DNA of 6,952 bases from contig CADBQK010000121.1 of assembly GCA_902796775.1 (NCBI GenBank), positions 1 to 6,952 on the forward strand. The letters are read 5' to 3'. The stretch's first letter is position 1. The number at the start of each line of letters is the position of its first letter. The position numbers were made by a program, and so were the translations under genes. This stretch comes from an uncultured Lachnospiraceae bacterium. Lineage in GTDB: Bacteria; Bacillota_A; Clostridia; Lachnospirales; Lachnospiraceae. The notes under the pieces were generated by a model, which made no database searches, was not told where the DNA came from, and worked only from the letters and a program-made list of their open reading frames with translations. Below are positions 1-5,148 of the stretch, in pieces.

Positions 1-1
1 G

Positions 2-841
2 GACTTTGGATGGACACATCCCGTATACTGTCATACAGCGACCCTGATGAAGATGGATGGAGCAAGTAAGAGAAAGCTGTCCAAACGTAAGGATCCGGAG
101 CTGGCTCTTGCTTTTTACCAGGAAGAGGGGATCGAGCAGGATGCAGTCTGGGAGTTTCTGCTGACTCTCCTGAACTCCAATTTTGAGGAGTGGAGGATCG
201 CAGATCCTGACAGCAGCTATATGGAATTTCCGTATACCCTGGAAAAGATGTCCAATTCCGGCGCGCTGGTCGATCTTGACAAGCTCAATGATATATCCAA
301 GAGCGTGATCAGCCGGATGCCCGCTAAGGAAGTTTATGAAAAGTGGCTTGGCTGGTGCGAAAAGTACGATCCGGACTTTGCTGCCCTGTTAAAGCAGTAT
401 CCGGAGAGGACGATGGCAGCGATCGGAGTCGGAAGAGGAGGAGACAAGCCCAGGCGTGATCTGACAACATGGAAGCAGGCCTGCAGTTTCATGTCTTTCT
501 ATTATGATGAGACTTTCCGTTATGAGGACGAAATGCCTGAGCAGTGCAGTCCCGAGATGGTCAGATCCTTCTTTAAGAGGTATCTGGAAACCTTCGATTA
601 TTCGGATGATTCTTCTGTCTGGTTCGGAAAGGTTAAGGAGCTGACACAGGAATTCGGTTTTGCCGTGAAGCCTAAGGACTTCAAGAAGCATCCGGACCAG
701 TATCCGGGCAGTATTGTCCATATTACCAACATGCTGCGGATCGCCCTGACAGGACGTGCCAACGCTCCCGATATCTGGGAAGTGACCCATGCGCTGGGAG
801 AAGACCTTGCCAGGCAGAGGCTTGCAAAGTGGGCAGATTGA
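2..841 (+). CDS. gltX: Glutamate--tRNA ligase, C-terminal part (5' end outside window)
   Basis: Class I aminoacyl-tRNA synthetase of the GluRS/GlnRS family, which charges tRNA with glutamate in the cytoplasm. The reading frame is already open at base 2, so the true start and the Rossmann-fold N-terminus with the HIGH motif lie upstream. The visible part opens with WTHPVYCHTATLMKMDG and then KRKLSKRKDPE, whose KLSKR is the KMSKS-type loop that binds ATP and stabilises the transition state. The following helical section (LLTLLNSNFEEWR, and later PAKEVYEKWLGW) fits the anticodon-binding region. The Met at 47 is internal to the conserved motif and is not a start. The stop is TGA at 839-841. No convincing terminator follows; the nearest inverted repeat is the small palindrome at 846-857. 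Family assignment is secure. Whether the enzyme is discriminating or also charges tRNA-Gln cannot be judged from this part. Confidence 0.9.
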   Translation, partial: DFGWTHPVYCHTATLMKMDGASKRKLSKRKDPELALAFYQEEGIEQDAVWEFLLTLLNSNFEEWRIADPDSSYMEFPYTLEKMSNSGALVDLDKLNDISKSVISRMPAKEVYEKWLGWCEKYDPDFAALLKQYPERTMAAIGVGRGGDKPRRDLTTWKQACSFMSFYYDETFRYEDEMPEQCSPEMVRSFFKRYLETFDYSDDSSVWFGKVKELTQEFGFAVKPKDFKKHPDQYPGSIVHITNMLRIALTGRANAPDIWEVTHALGEDLARQRLAKWAD

Positions 842-845
842 TGCA

Positions 846-857
846 GACGGATCCGTC
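846..857. repeat. 12-bp perfect palindrome just after the gltX stop
   Basis: GACGGATCCGTC is a perfect palindrome starting 5 nt after the gltX stop codon. As RNA it could form only a 4-bp stem with a GATC loop, and no T-run follows. It is therefore a poor terminator; it may be a protein site or chance. Confidence 0.3.
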
Positions 858-899
858 ATTATGTACAGGATTAGATGCAGGAATATTACAGGAAAGGTA

Positions 900-928
900 T
901 TGCAAAGCGGCCTGTTCTGAATTATAAT
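900..928 (+). promoter_or_regulatory. Sigma-A promoter for the riboswitch/aminotransferase transcript
   Basis: TTGCAA at 900-905 (-35) and TATAAT at 923-928 (-10) are separated by 17 nt, the optimal spacing. The -10 is perfect consensus. Transcription would start near 935, giving about 60 nt of leader before the first glycine aptamer. No better promoter lies between here and the aptamer. Confidence 0.7.
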
Positions 929-939
929 AATACCCGGTG

Positions 940-961
940 TGCAGGATATCGATATTCTGCA
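940..961. repeat. 22-nt near-palindrome at the predicted transcript 5' end
   Basis: TGCAGGATAT followed by CGATATTCTGCA is an inverted repeat over its whole length, with one G-T wobble (945/956). It begins about 5 nt after the predicted transcription start. As RNA it makes an 8-bp stem at the extreme 5' end; as DNA it resembles a two-fold-symmetric operator. No T-run follows, so it is not an obvious gltX terminator. Confidence 0.45.
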
Positions 962-996
962 TCATATAACAGACAATTGCATAGATTCTAGATGAA

Positions 997-1191
997 GCTT
1001 ACAGGATAGAGGCCGTCCTTATATTAAGGACAAAAGCCCGCCGAAGGAGTGAAACTCTCAGGCTTCCCGTCAGGGAAAGGGACTGTAATGCGGATAGGAC
1101 TCTGGAGAATCCCTTTTAGAAATAAGGGTGCCGAAGGTGCAAATACGAAAGGATGATACTTTCGTATAATCTCTCAGGCAAAAGGACAGAG
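997..1191 (+). promoter_or_regulatory. Tandem glycine riboswitch (two aptamers)
   Basis: Two copies of the glycine aptamer core are visible: GCCGAAGG at 1040-1047 with CTCTCAGGC at 1055-1063, and GCCGAAGG at 1130-1137 with CTCTCAGGC at 1171-1179, the second followed by AAAAGGACAGAG. Aptamer 2 is canonical: P1 CTCTG/CAGAG (1100-1104/1187-1191), a GAGA/TCTC helix, CCCTT/AAGGG (1111-1115/1124-1128), and a 9-bp arm ATACGAAAG/CTTTCGTAT (1143-1151/1159-1167). Aptamer 1 is divergent: P1 TTACAG/CTGTAA (999-1004/1083-1088), a GTCCTTA/TAAGGAC arm (1015-1021/1025-1031), no room for the second arm after GCCGAAGG, and an extra hairpin TTCCC/GGGAA (1064-1077) between AGGC and AGGGAC. The linker is only about 11 nt. 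GC at 997-998 can pair with GC at 1090-1091, extending aptamer 1 P1 across a bulged T1089, which fits the leader-linker contact known in this family. It sits upstream of an aminotransferase that can make glycine. Confidence 0.93.
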
Positions 1192-1208
1192 CTGACTGAC
1201 ATGCATAG

Positions 1209-1230
1209 CGTAAAGGCAGGTGCCTTTGCG
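1209..1230 (+). promoter_or_regulatory. Hairpin between aptamer 2 and the terminator
   Basis: CGTAAAGGC (1209-1217) pairs with GCCTTTGCG (1222-1230) around an AGGT loop: 9 bp with one T-G wobble. GATTGAAG follows, not a T-run, so it is not a terminator itself. It lies within the loop of the proposed antiterminator (1180-1189 with 1269-1278) and would bring those strands together. Confidence 0.5.
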
Positions 1231-1246
1231 GATTGAAGATGTTTAC

Positions 1247-1280
1247 AGGACAGCTCTTACAGAAGGAGCTGTCCTTTTCT
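1247..1280 (+). terminator. Riboswitch-controlled intrinsic terminator
   Basis: AGGACAGCTC (1247-1256) pairs perfectly with GAGCTGTCCT (1266-1275), a 10-bp stem with a 9-nt loop, and runs into TTTTCTT. It lies 83 nt upstream of the aminotransferase start, so it can stop transcription before the gene. Its 3' arm plus T-run (CTGTCCTTTT, 1269-1278) is also perfectly complementary to AAAAGGACAG (1180-1189), the 3' edge of aptamer 2. The two pairings exclude each other. Confidence 0.88.
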
Positions 1281-1314
1281 TATGCCTCAGCCAGAAGATC
1301 CTCCAGTTTGCAAG

Positions 1315-1336
1315 ACTGTGCAGACAGATGCACAGT
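1315..1336 (+). promoter_or_regulatory. Hairpin in the leader before the aminotransferase ribosome binding site
   Basis: ACTGTGCA (1315-1322) and TGCACAGT (1329-1336) form a perfect 8-bp stem with a 6-nt loop, ending 9 nt before the AAGGAG ribosome binding site (1346-1351). It leaves that site free. It may insulate the site from the riboswitch or protect/process the mRNA; its function is unknown. Confidence 0.45.
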
Positions 1337-1362
1337 ACGAATGAAAAGGAGATCGGACAATC

Positions 1363-2520
1363 ATGAAAAAACTCAACTATCTGGACAGCGTACAGAACAC
1401 ACTTCTTCTCGGGGCAGGGCCGAGCGGGGTAGCCCCTTCAACCTACCGTGCATTATCCCGGGATATCATCGGACATCTGGATCCGTATTTTATCGAGATC
1501 ATGGAAGAGATCAAGACGGGTCTTCGGGAGCTGATGCAGACAAAGAATGAAGTGACGGTTCCGCTTTCCGGGACAGGTTCTTCCGGAATGGAGGCTGCTT
1601 TTGTAAATACCGTAGAGCCCGGCGATAAGGTTCTGGTCCTGGAGAATGGCGTGTTCGGCAATCGTATGGCGGATGTCGCCTCCCGTCTGGGCGCAGTGGT
1701 CACCAAAGAAGAATTCGAGTGGGGAACTCCTGTCAATGTCCAGCGTGTGAAGGAACTTCTGGCGCAGGATCAGTATAAGATCGTGGCGATCGTCCATGCG
1801 GAGACTTCTACCGGTGTATGCAATCCGGTCGGCGAAATAGGCCAGCTGGTGCATGAAGCAGGAAGCCTGTATCTGGTGGATGCAGTCACCAGTCTCGGCG
1901 GTATTCCTGTAGAAGTGGACAAGTGGCATGCGGATATCTGCTACAGCGGCACCCAGAAATGCCTGTCCTGTCCTCCGGGGGCAGCCCCGATCACCTTCTC
2001 TGATAAAGCGATGGAGGTCGTCCGCAGCCGTAAGGCTAAAGTTCCCAACTGGTATCTGGATATGAATATGCTGACTGCCTACTGGGGCGGGGAAGGTCAT
2101 AAACGTACTTATCATCATACAGCTCCCATTAGCATGATGTTCGGCCTGTACCAGGCGTTGTACAACATCTATGAAGAGGGCATAGAGAATGTGTTTGCCC
2201 GTCATCAGAGAGTACACGAAAAGCTGGTGGATGGACTGCAGTCTTTGGGCTTGCAGATGCTGGTCGATCCGGCATATCGTCTGCCTGAGCTGAATACCGT
2301 CATCGTGCCGGAAGATATAGATGAAGCAAAGCTCAGGGCACAGCTCCTGGAGAAGTATCACATCGAAGTAAGCGGCGGTCTGGGAGCACTGGCCGGCAAG
2401 GTCATCCGGATCGGCCTGATGGGATACAACGCCACAGAAGGGAATGTAGATTATCTGCTTGAGGCCCTTCGTGAGGTGCTCAAGGTCAGCAAAAAACAGG
2501 ATCTTGGGAAAGCAGCATAG
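1363..2520 (+). CDS. Alanine/serine--glyoxylate aminotransferase family protein (PLP, class V)
   Basis: Cytoplasmic fold-type I PLP enzyme of 385 aa, the usual length for this family. Known members transfer the amino group of alanine, serine or ureidoglycine to glyoxylate, making glycine. Visible landmarks: N-terminal LLLGAGPSGVAPSTYRAL near residues 15-31; glycine-rich phosphate loop SGTGSSGMEAA at 69-79; Asp173 in LVDAVTSLGG, expected to hold the pyridine nitrogen; Lys199 in SGTQKCLSCPPG, expected to form the Schiff base; HHTAPISMMFGLYQAL from 251; and Arg349 in VIRIGLMGYNAT, placed like the carboxylate-binding Arg of human AGT. The start at 1363 has AAGGAG at 1346-1351, a rather long spacing of 11 nt. 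The gene stands alone, with a glycine riboswitch and terminator upstream and its own terminator downstream. The riboswitch favours a glycine-forming role over serine catabolism, but the exact amino donor cannot be read from sequence. A ureidoglycine-specific (PucG) role is less likely because no purine-degradation neighbours are visible. Confidence 0.88.
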   Translation: MKKLNYLDSVQNTLLLGAGPSGVAPSTYRALSRDIIGHLDPYFIEIMEEIKTGLRELMQTKNEVTVPLSGTGSSGMEAAFVNTVEPGDKVLVLENGVFGNRMADVASRLGAVVTKEEFEWGTPVNVQRVKELLAQDQYKIVAIVHAETSTGVCNPVGEIGQLVHEAGSLYLVDAVTSLGGIPVEVDKWHADICYSGTQKCLSCPPGAAPITFSDKAMEVVRSRKAKVPNWYLDMNMLTAYWGGEGHKRTYHHTAPISMMFGLYQALYNIYEEGIENVFARHQRVHEKLVDGLQSLGLQMLVDPAYRLPELNTVIVPEDIDEAKLRAQLLEKYHIEVSGGLGALAGKVIRIGLMGYNATEGNVDYLLEALREVLKVSKKQDLGKAA

Positions 2521-2531
2521 ACCAGTGGTCG

Positions 2532-2575
2532 AGGGGGACGGTTCCGTATACAGGGGCTGTCCCCTTCGTTTGTTC
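2532..2575 (+). terminator. Intrinsic terminator of the aminotransferase gene
   Basis: A 10-bp stem with two G-T wobbles joins 2532-2541 and 2557-2566, with core GGGGACGG/CTGTCCCC, closing a 15-nt loop. A T-rich tract (CGTTTGTTCTTTT) follows. It lies 12 nt after the stop codon. The GGGGACGGTTCC start resembles a dispersed terminator-like element I recall from other Firmicutes, here with an altered 3' half. Confidence 0.7.
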
Positions 2576-2581
2576 TTTTGC

Positions 2582-2611
2582 TTGACGAGCTGCCTTATGC
2601 TGGAATATAAT
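2582..2611 (+). promoter_or_regulatory. Sigma-A promoter for the secreted transglutaminase-like gene
   Basis: TTGACG (2582-2587) and TATAAT (2606-2611) with an 18-nt spacer; five of six and six of six consensus bases. The predicted start near 2618 gives a leader of about 60 nt. The leader opens with a GGAATGT/ACATTCC hairpin (2619-2625/2639-2645). Confidence 0.75.
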
Positions 2612-2618
2612 GTTACCC

Positions 2619-2645
2619 GGAATGTTGAAAAAAGCTGTACATTCC
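2619..2645 (+). promoter_or_regulatory. 5'-leader hairpin
   Basis: GGAATGT and ACATTCC form a 7-bp stem with a 13-nt loop right at the predicted transcript 5' end. The ribosome binding site (GGGAGGT, 2669-2675) remains free. A 5'-end stabilising role is plausible but unproven; the T-run after the stem is too short for a terminator. Confidence 0.4.
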
Positions 2646-2680
2646 TTTGAAGCAGAAGGGAGTGCAGCGGGAGGTAGCTT

Positions 2681-3754
2681 ATGAGCAGTCATAAATCTTT
2701 TTCTGTAATCGGTATTTCTGCACTCAGGGTAATCGTGTGCATCCTGATAGTATGTCTGGTGGTGACAGCCCTGCCTGTTTCTGTCCAGGCTAAAAAAAAG
2801 AAGAAAAAGAAAGAGATAAAACCGAAACTCTCTGCAGAAAGTGTAAGCCTTGAGTTGGGTAAAAGCACGACACTCAAGCTTGTAAAAGCCGAAAAAAAGA
2901 AGAAACCCAAGTGGAGCACAACAAACGCAGGGGTATTGTCTCTTAAAAAGGTCAGTAAAAAGAAATACAAAATAACAGCCAGAAGACCCGGATCAGCAAA
3001 AGTGGTGGTCAAAGTCGGGAAAAAGAAGGCTGTGTGCACGGTAAAGGTAACAGTCCCGGCAGTGACTCCTGTGAAGAAAAAACGGATACCGGTTTATTCC
3101 GGTGATGCACAGCTGGACTATCTCATGAAGGAGATGTGCCAGAGCGCCGGCGTGAATGAAACTATGTCGGACGAGCTGATTGCATGGTATCTCTACAAGT
3201 GGGTGGCCAAACACTGTGTTTATGAATACGAAGCACTTCTTAAGTACGGCAAAGAAGCAGAGCAGCTGTATCCGCCGCATGGTCTCAAGCTGATCTATGA
3301 TCTGAGCGGTAAGGAAGCAGAAATCGCTGCCTGCAAAAAGAAAAATGATGCACTCAGGGCTGCAGGCAAGATCACATATTCCATGATCCATGTTAAGGAT
3401 GAGGGGAGATACCTGTCCCGGAAGGATCCGAACCAGTTCGGCAGTACGCTGGAGTGTTATCAGAGACTGACCGGCGACTGCAGGTATATGGCATCCATCT
3501 ACACAAATCTCTGTGAGTACATGGGACTGCGCGGGGGGATCAATATCGGAAAGACCTACAGCTCCATAAAGCATGGATTTACGCTGCATTACATCTCCTT
3601 TGTCTATATTGATGGGGAAAAGTATTATGTAGATCCCGGGGCAGCTGTACATAACTATACAAGATATAAGAAGTTCAAGGCTAAATATTATAAGCTGAGC
3701 TCGAAGCAGTTCCGTAAATCGTACAGGATCGGCACAGGGCCTAAAGAGTTTTAG
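2681..3754 (+). CDS. Secreted Lys-rich protein with Ig-like (BIG_2) and transglutaminase-like domains
   Basis: Protein of 357 aa. Residues 1-37 are a signal peptide: a long hydrophobic stretch from about 9 to 33, with likely cleavage after SVQA. Seven consecutive lysines follow (38-44). Residues about 48-125 match a bacterial Ig-like group 2 domain (VSLELGKSTTLKL, KWSTTNAGVLSL, YKITARRPGSAKVVVKVG), a fold common in surface proteins. After a KKKR linker, the C-terminal half carries a transglutaminase-like fold with its triad: Cys267 in LTGDCRYMASIY, His303 in TLHYISFVYIDGEKYYV and Asp318 in the same segment's VDPG. The C-H-D order and the 36- and 15-residue spacings fit an active papain-like transglutaminase core. 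Family members cross-link, deamidate or cleave peptides; the substrate here is unknown. No LPXTG motif or C-terminal anchor is seen, so it is probably released or held by charge to the anionic wall. The start has GGAGG 6 nt upstream. It is monocistronic, with its own promoter and terminator. Confidence 0.85.
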   Translation: MSSHKSFSVIGISALRVIVCILIVCLVVTALPVSVQAKKKKKKKEIKPKLSAESVSLELGKSTTLKLVKAEKKKKPKWSTTNAGVLSLKKVSKKKYKITARRPGSAKVVVKVGKKKAVCTVKVTVPAVTPVKKKRIPVYSGDAQLDYLMKEMCQSAGVNETMSDELIAWYLYKWVAKHCVYEYEALLKYGKEAEQLYPPHGLKLIYDLSGKEAEIAACKKKNDALRAAGKITYSMIHVKDEGRYLSRKDPNQFGSTLECYQRLTGDCRYMASIYTNLCEYMGLRGGINIGKTYSSIKHGFTLHYISFVYIDGEKYYVDPGAAVHNYTRYKKFKAKYYKLSSKQFRKSYRIGTGPKEF

Positions 3755-3759
3755 CTGAT

Positions 3760-3802
3760 ACGGCATGACCGGGATTCCGGTTGTGCCGTTTCTTTCTTTT
3801 TC
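3760..3802 (+). terminator. Strong intrinsic terminator
   Basis: ACGGCATGACCGG (3760-3772) pairs with CCGGTTGTGCCGT (3777-3789) around a GATT tetraloop: 13 bp with two G-T wobbles. The T-rich tail TTCTTTCTTTTTCTC follows, and the stem starts 5 nt after the upstream stop codon. Confidence 0.92.
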
Positions 3803-3804
3803 TC

Positions 3805-3833
3805 TTGAACATAAGAGTCAGAAATGCTATCAT
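3805..3833 (+). promoter_or_regulatory. Extended -10 sigma-A promoter of the 3938-5097 operon
   Basis: TTGAAC (3805-3810) and TATCAT (3828-3833) are 17 nt apart, with TG at 3825-3826 forming an extended -10. It starts 3 nt after the T-tail of the preceding terminator. The predicted start near 3840 gives a leader of about 98 nt. In that leader CCATCTG/CAGATGG (3874-3880/3897-3903) can form a 7-bp stem. Confidence 0.75.
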
Positions 3834-3937
3834 TAGGAGAGTTGAAATCAGGATGGGGAAAACGGTTTCTGAACCATCTGCAGAATGCCTGCCTGACAGA
3901 TGGAAAGAGACGACCTGAGAAACAACAGGAGGTTAAA

Positions 3938-4378
3938 ATGATGAGAAGATTGACAAAGGCAATGGTTTGTTTGATGCTGGTTCTTGCGATGCTGGCAGTC
4001 CCGGCTGCTCCGAATGCAGGGATGCGTATTCCGGGCACAGTGACAGCTGAGGCAGCGGCCAAAAAGGTGGTCAAAAAAGCAAAGGGTTATTATTCCAATT
4101 TGAAAATAACCGGGTACTGGGCTAATAAAAAGTACAAAACCAACAAGCTGAAGCGTATCTACAAGTTTGACAAGAACCACTATATGAGCAAGACTGCTTA
4201 TAATAAGATGGTTAAAGCTCTGAAGAAAAAGTCGTATAAGAAGCTGAAGAGTGCGATCGGTGCGGGTAAGCGCATCAAGAAGAGCAGGAGCTGCAGCGGC
4301 GGCAAATACGATTACATTTACAGGTATGGCAGTATCGATGTATATGTAACAGACAATACAATTCGGTATATTGACTGA
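3938..4378 (+). CDS. Small secreted Lys/Tyr-rich protein, unknown function
   Basis: 146 aa; I do not recognise a family. The start at 3938 is chosen because AGGAGG (3928-3933) sits 4 nt before it and a signal peptide begins at once (MMRRLTKAMVCLMLVLAML). An in-frame ATG at 3824 overlaps the promoter -10 and is rejected. Cleavage is likely after TAEA or TAEAAA (residue 39 or 41), leaving about 106 residues. The mature part has about 26 Lys and 14 Tyr, no Gln and no Glu, only five Asp and one Cys, so it is strongly basic. Repeated K-pairs and aromatic-K patterns (GYYSNLK, YWANKKYK, SYKKLK) suggest binding to an anionic polymer such as teichoic acid, DNA or the acidic protein encoded next. It is first in an operon with 4393-5097 (14-nt gap). 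Alternatives include a toxin/antimicrobial or an extracellular matrix component; neither is supported by a motif. Confidence 0.8.
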   Translation: MMRRLTKAMVCLMLVLAMLAVPAAPNAGMRIPGTVTAEAAAKKVVKKAKGYYSNLKITGYWANKKYKTNKLKRIYKFDKNHYMSKTAYNKMVKALKKKSYKKLKSAIGAGKRIKKSRSCSGGKYDYIYRYGSIDVYVTDNTIRYID

Positions 4379-4392
4379 TCAGGAGCAGACAG

Positions 4393-5097
4393 ATGAAACG
4401 TTGTAAACTATTAGGCAGTATGGCTGCCGTGATCATGAGTGCCGTGATCATTGCTTCCGGATGCGGGCAGGCTTCATCCGGCAGTGCAGCCAGCACAGCA
4501 CCGGCTGAGACTGCAGCAGAGACAGTGGAAGCAGCTGCAGAAACAGTCGATGAGGAAATCGAGCCGGATACAGAGTCAGACGAGGAGATCGAGCTGGAGG
4601 AGGAGTCAGATGAAGAGGAGGATTCCTCAGATCTGGCTGGTGATGCTGATCTGGAAACAGTAATCTCTTCTTTCCTGGATGAAGCGGGAGCTGTGGAGGG
4701 AGGTCCGGATGAGAATCTGGAGGCTGCCTACCGCTTCCTGTTATCTGAGAGTGAGTATCTTGGCGTGGGCACGCCGGACTTTGAAGAGGGCTGGCAAGAG
4801 CAGTATGCGCTGGATATGTTTGAGATGAAGATGGGCAACTGCTTCAGCTTTGCCAGTGCCTTTGCAGCGATTGCAGAGCAGCTTGGATTTCCTGCTTCCA
4901 TAGTTACGGGCAGCAGTGTCTGGGGAGAGGAGGACCTGCCGGAGCACAGTTGGGTGCTGATCGATGATAAGGTCTGCGACCCCCTGCTTGAGGATCGTCT
5001 GGATGACGGTTCCGGCCAGCTTCATTTTTTCATGACTGACTATGACACGCTGAAAAATGAGCAGAGCTGCTCATATACAGCATCAGATGTATATTAA
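4393..5097 (+). CDS. Acidic lipoprotein with transglutaminase-like domain
   Basis: Protein of 234 aa. The N-terminus KRCKLLGSMAAVIMS plus lipobox ASGC predicts a lipoprotein signal peptide cut before Cys24, so it should be lipid-anchored outside the membrane. Residues about 25-82 are low-complexity: first Ala/Thr/Glu-rich, then two tandem 10-residue repeats DEEIEPDTES and DEEIELEEES plus a partial DEEE (bases 4549-4638), a highly negative tether. Residues about 85-234 form the catalytic part: Cys150 in KMGNCFSFASAFAAIAEQLG, His185 in PEHSWVLIDDK and Asp197 in KVCDPLLED match the Cys-His-Asp triad of the transglutaminase superfamily. GFPASIVTG is the usual strand after the Cys helix. The ribosome binding site is AGGAG at 4381-4385, 7 nt upstream. 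It is co-transcribed with the basic protein before it, with opposite charge. Reaction and substrate are unknown; peptidase activity is as possible as cross-linking. Confidence 0.85.
   Translation: MKRCKLLGSMAAVIMSAVIIASGCGQASSGSAASTAPAETAAETVEAAAETVDEEIEPDTESDEEIELEEESDEEEDSSDLAGDADLETVISSFLDEAGAVEGGPDENLEAAYRFLLSESEYLGVGTPDFEEGWQEQYALDMFEMKMGNCFSFASAFAAIAEQLGFPASIVTGSSVWGEEDLPEHSWVLIDDKVCDPLLEDRLDDGSGQLHFFMTDYDTLKNEQSCSYTASDVY
4549..4638 (+). repeat. 30-bp tandem repeat coding an acidic 10-residue unit
   Basis: Two units, 4549-4578 and 4579-4608, encode DEEIEPDTES and DEEIELEEES. A third partial unit begins at 4609 with DEEE. The units have diverged at third positions and in the PDT/LEE segment, so the duplication is not recent. 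Confidence 0.7.
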
Positions 5098-5111
5098 TTG
5101 TATCAGAACAG

Positions 5112-5146
5112 GGCAGATATGAAAGCTGGCTTCCATATCTGCCTTT
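5112..5146 (+). terminator. Probable terminator of the 3938-5097 operon
   Basis: GGCAGATATG (5112-5121) pairs with CATATCTGCC (5134-5143), a perfect 10-bp stem. The 12-nt loop can fold further by GAA/GC pairing with GCTTC. Only TTT, then ATGG, follows, so the T-tract is weak and read-through into the acyltransferase gene is possible. Confidence 0.6.
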
Positions 5147-5148
5147 AT

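Noticed and set aside
389..965. Two overlapping - strand open frames near the gltX end
   Set aside because: They are antisense to gltX and the following leader; composition is not protein-like and there is no ribosome binding site.
1233..1550. Open frame of 105 codons on the + strand across the riboswitch terminator
   Set aside because: It overlaps the terminator, the leader and the aminotransferase start in another frame, and its product is low-complexity and unrecognisable.
1453..2361. Long open frame (302 codons) on the - strand
   Set aside because: It lies wholly inside the well-supported aminotransferase gene, with no recognisable domain; an antisense shadow.
2459..2650. Open frame of 63 codons across the aminotransferase end
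   Set aside because: It runs through the terminator and the next promoter, with no ribosome binding site.
2993..3766. Open frame of 257 codons on the - strand
   Set aside because: It is antisense to the transglutaminase-like gene, overlaps that gene's terminator, and has no family features.
3824..3937. In-frame ATG at 3824 that would add 38 residues to the Lys/Tyr-rich protein
   Set aside because: The codon overlaps the predicted -10 element, has no ribosome binding site, and would bury the signal peptide; AGGAGG precedes the ATG at 3938.
5059..5072. GAGCAG/CTGCTC inverted repeat near the lipoprotein gene end
   Set aside because: It lies within coding sequence and no T-run follows; probably codon-driven.
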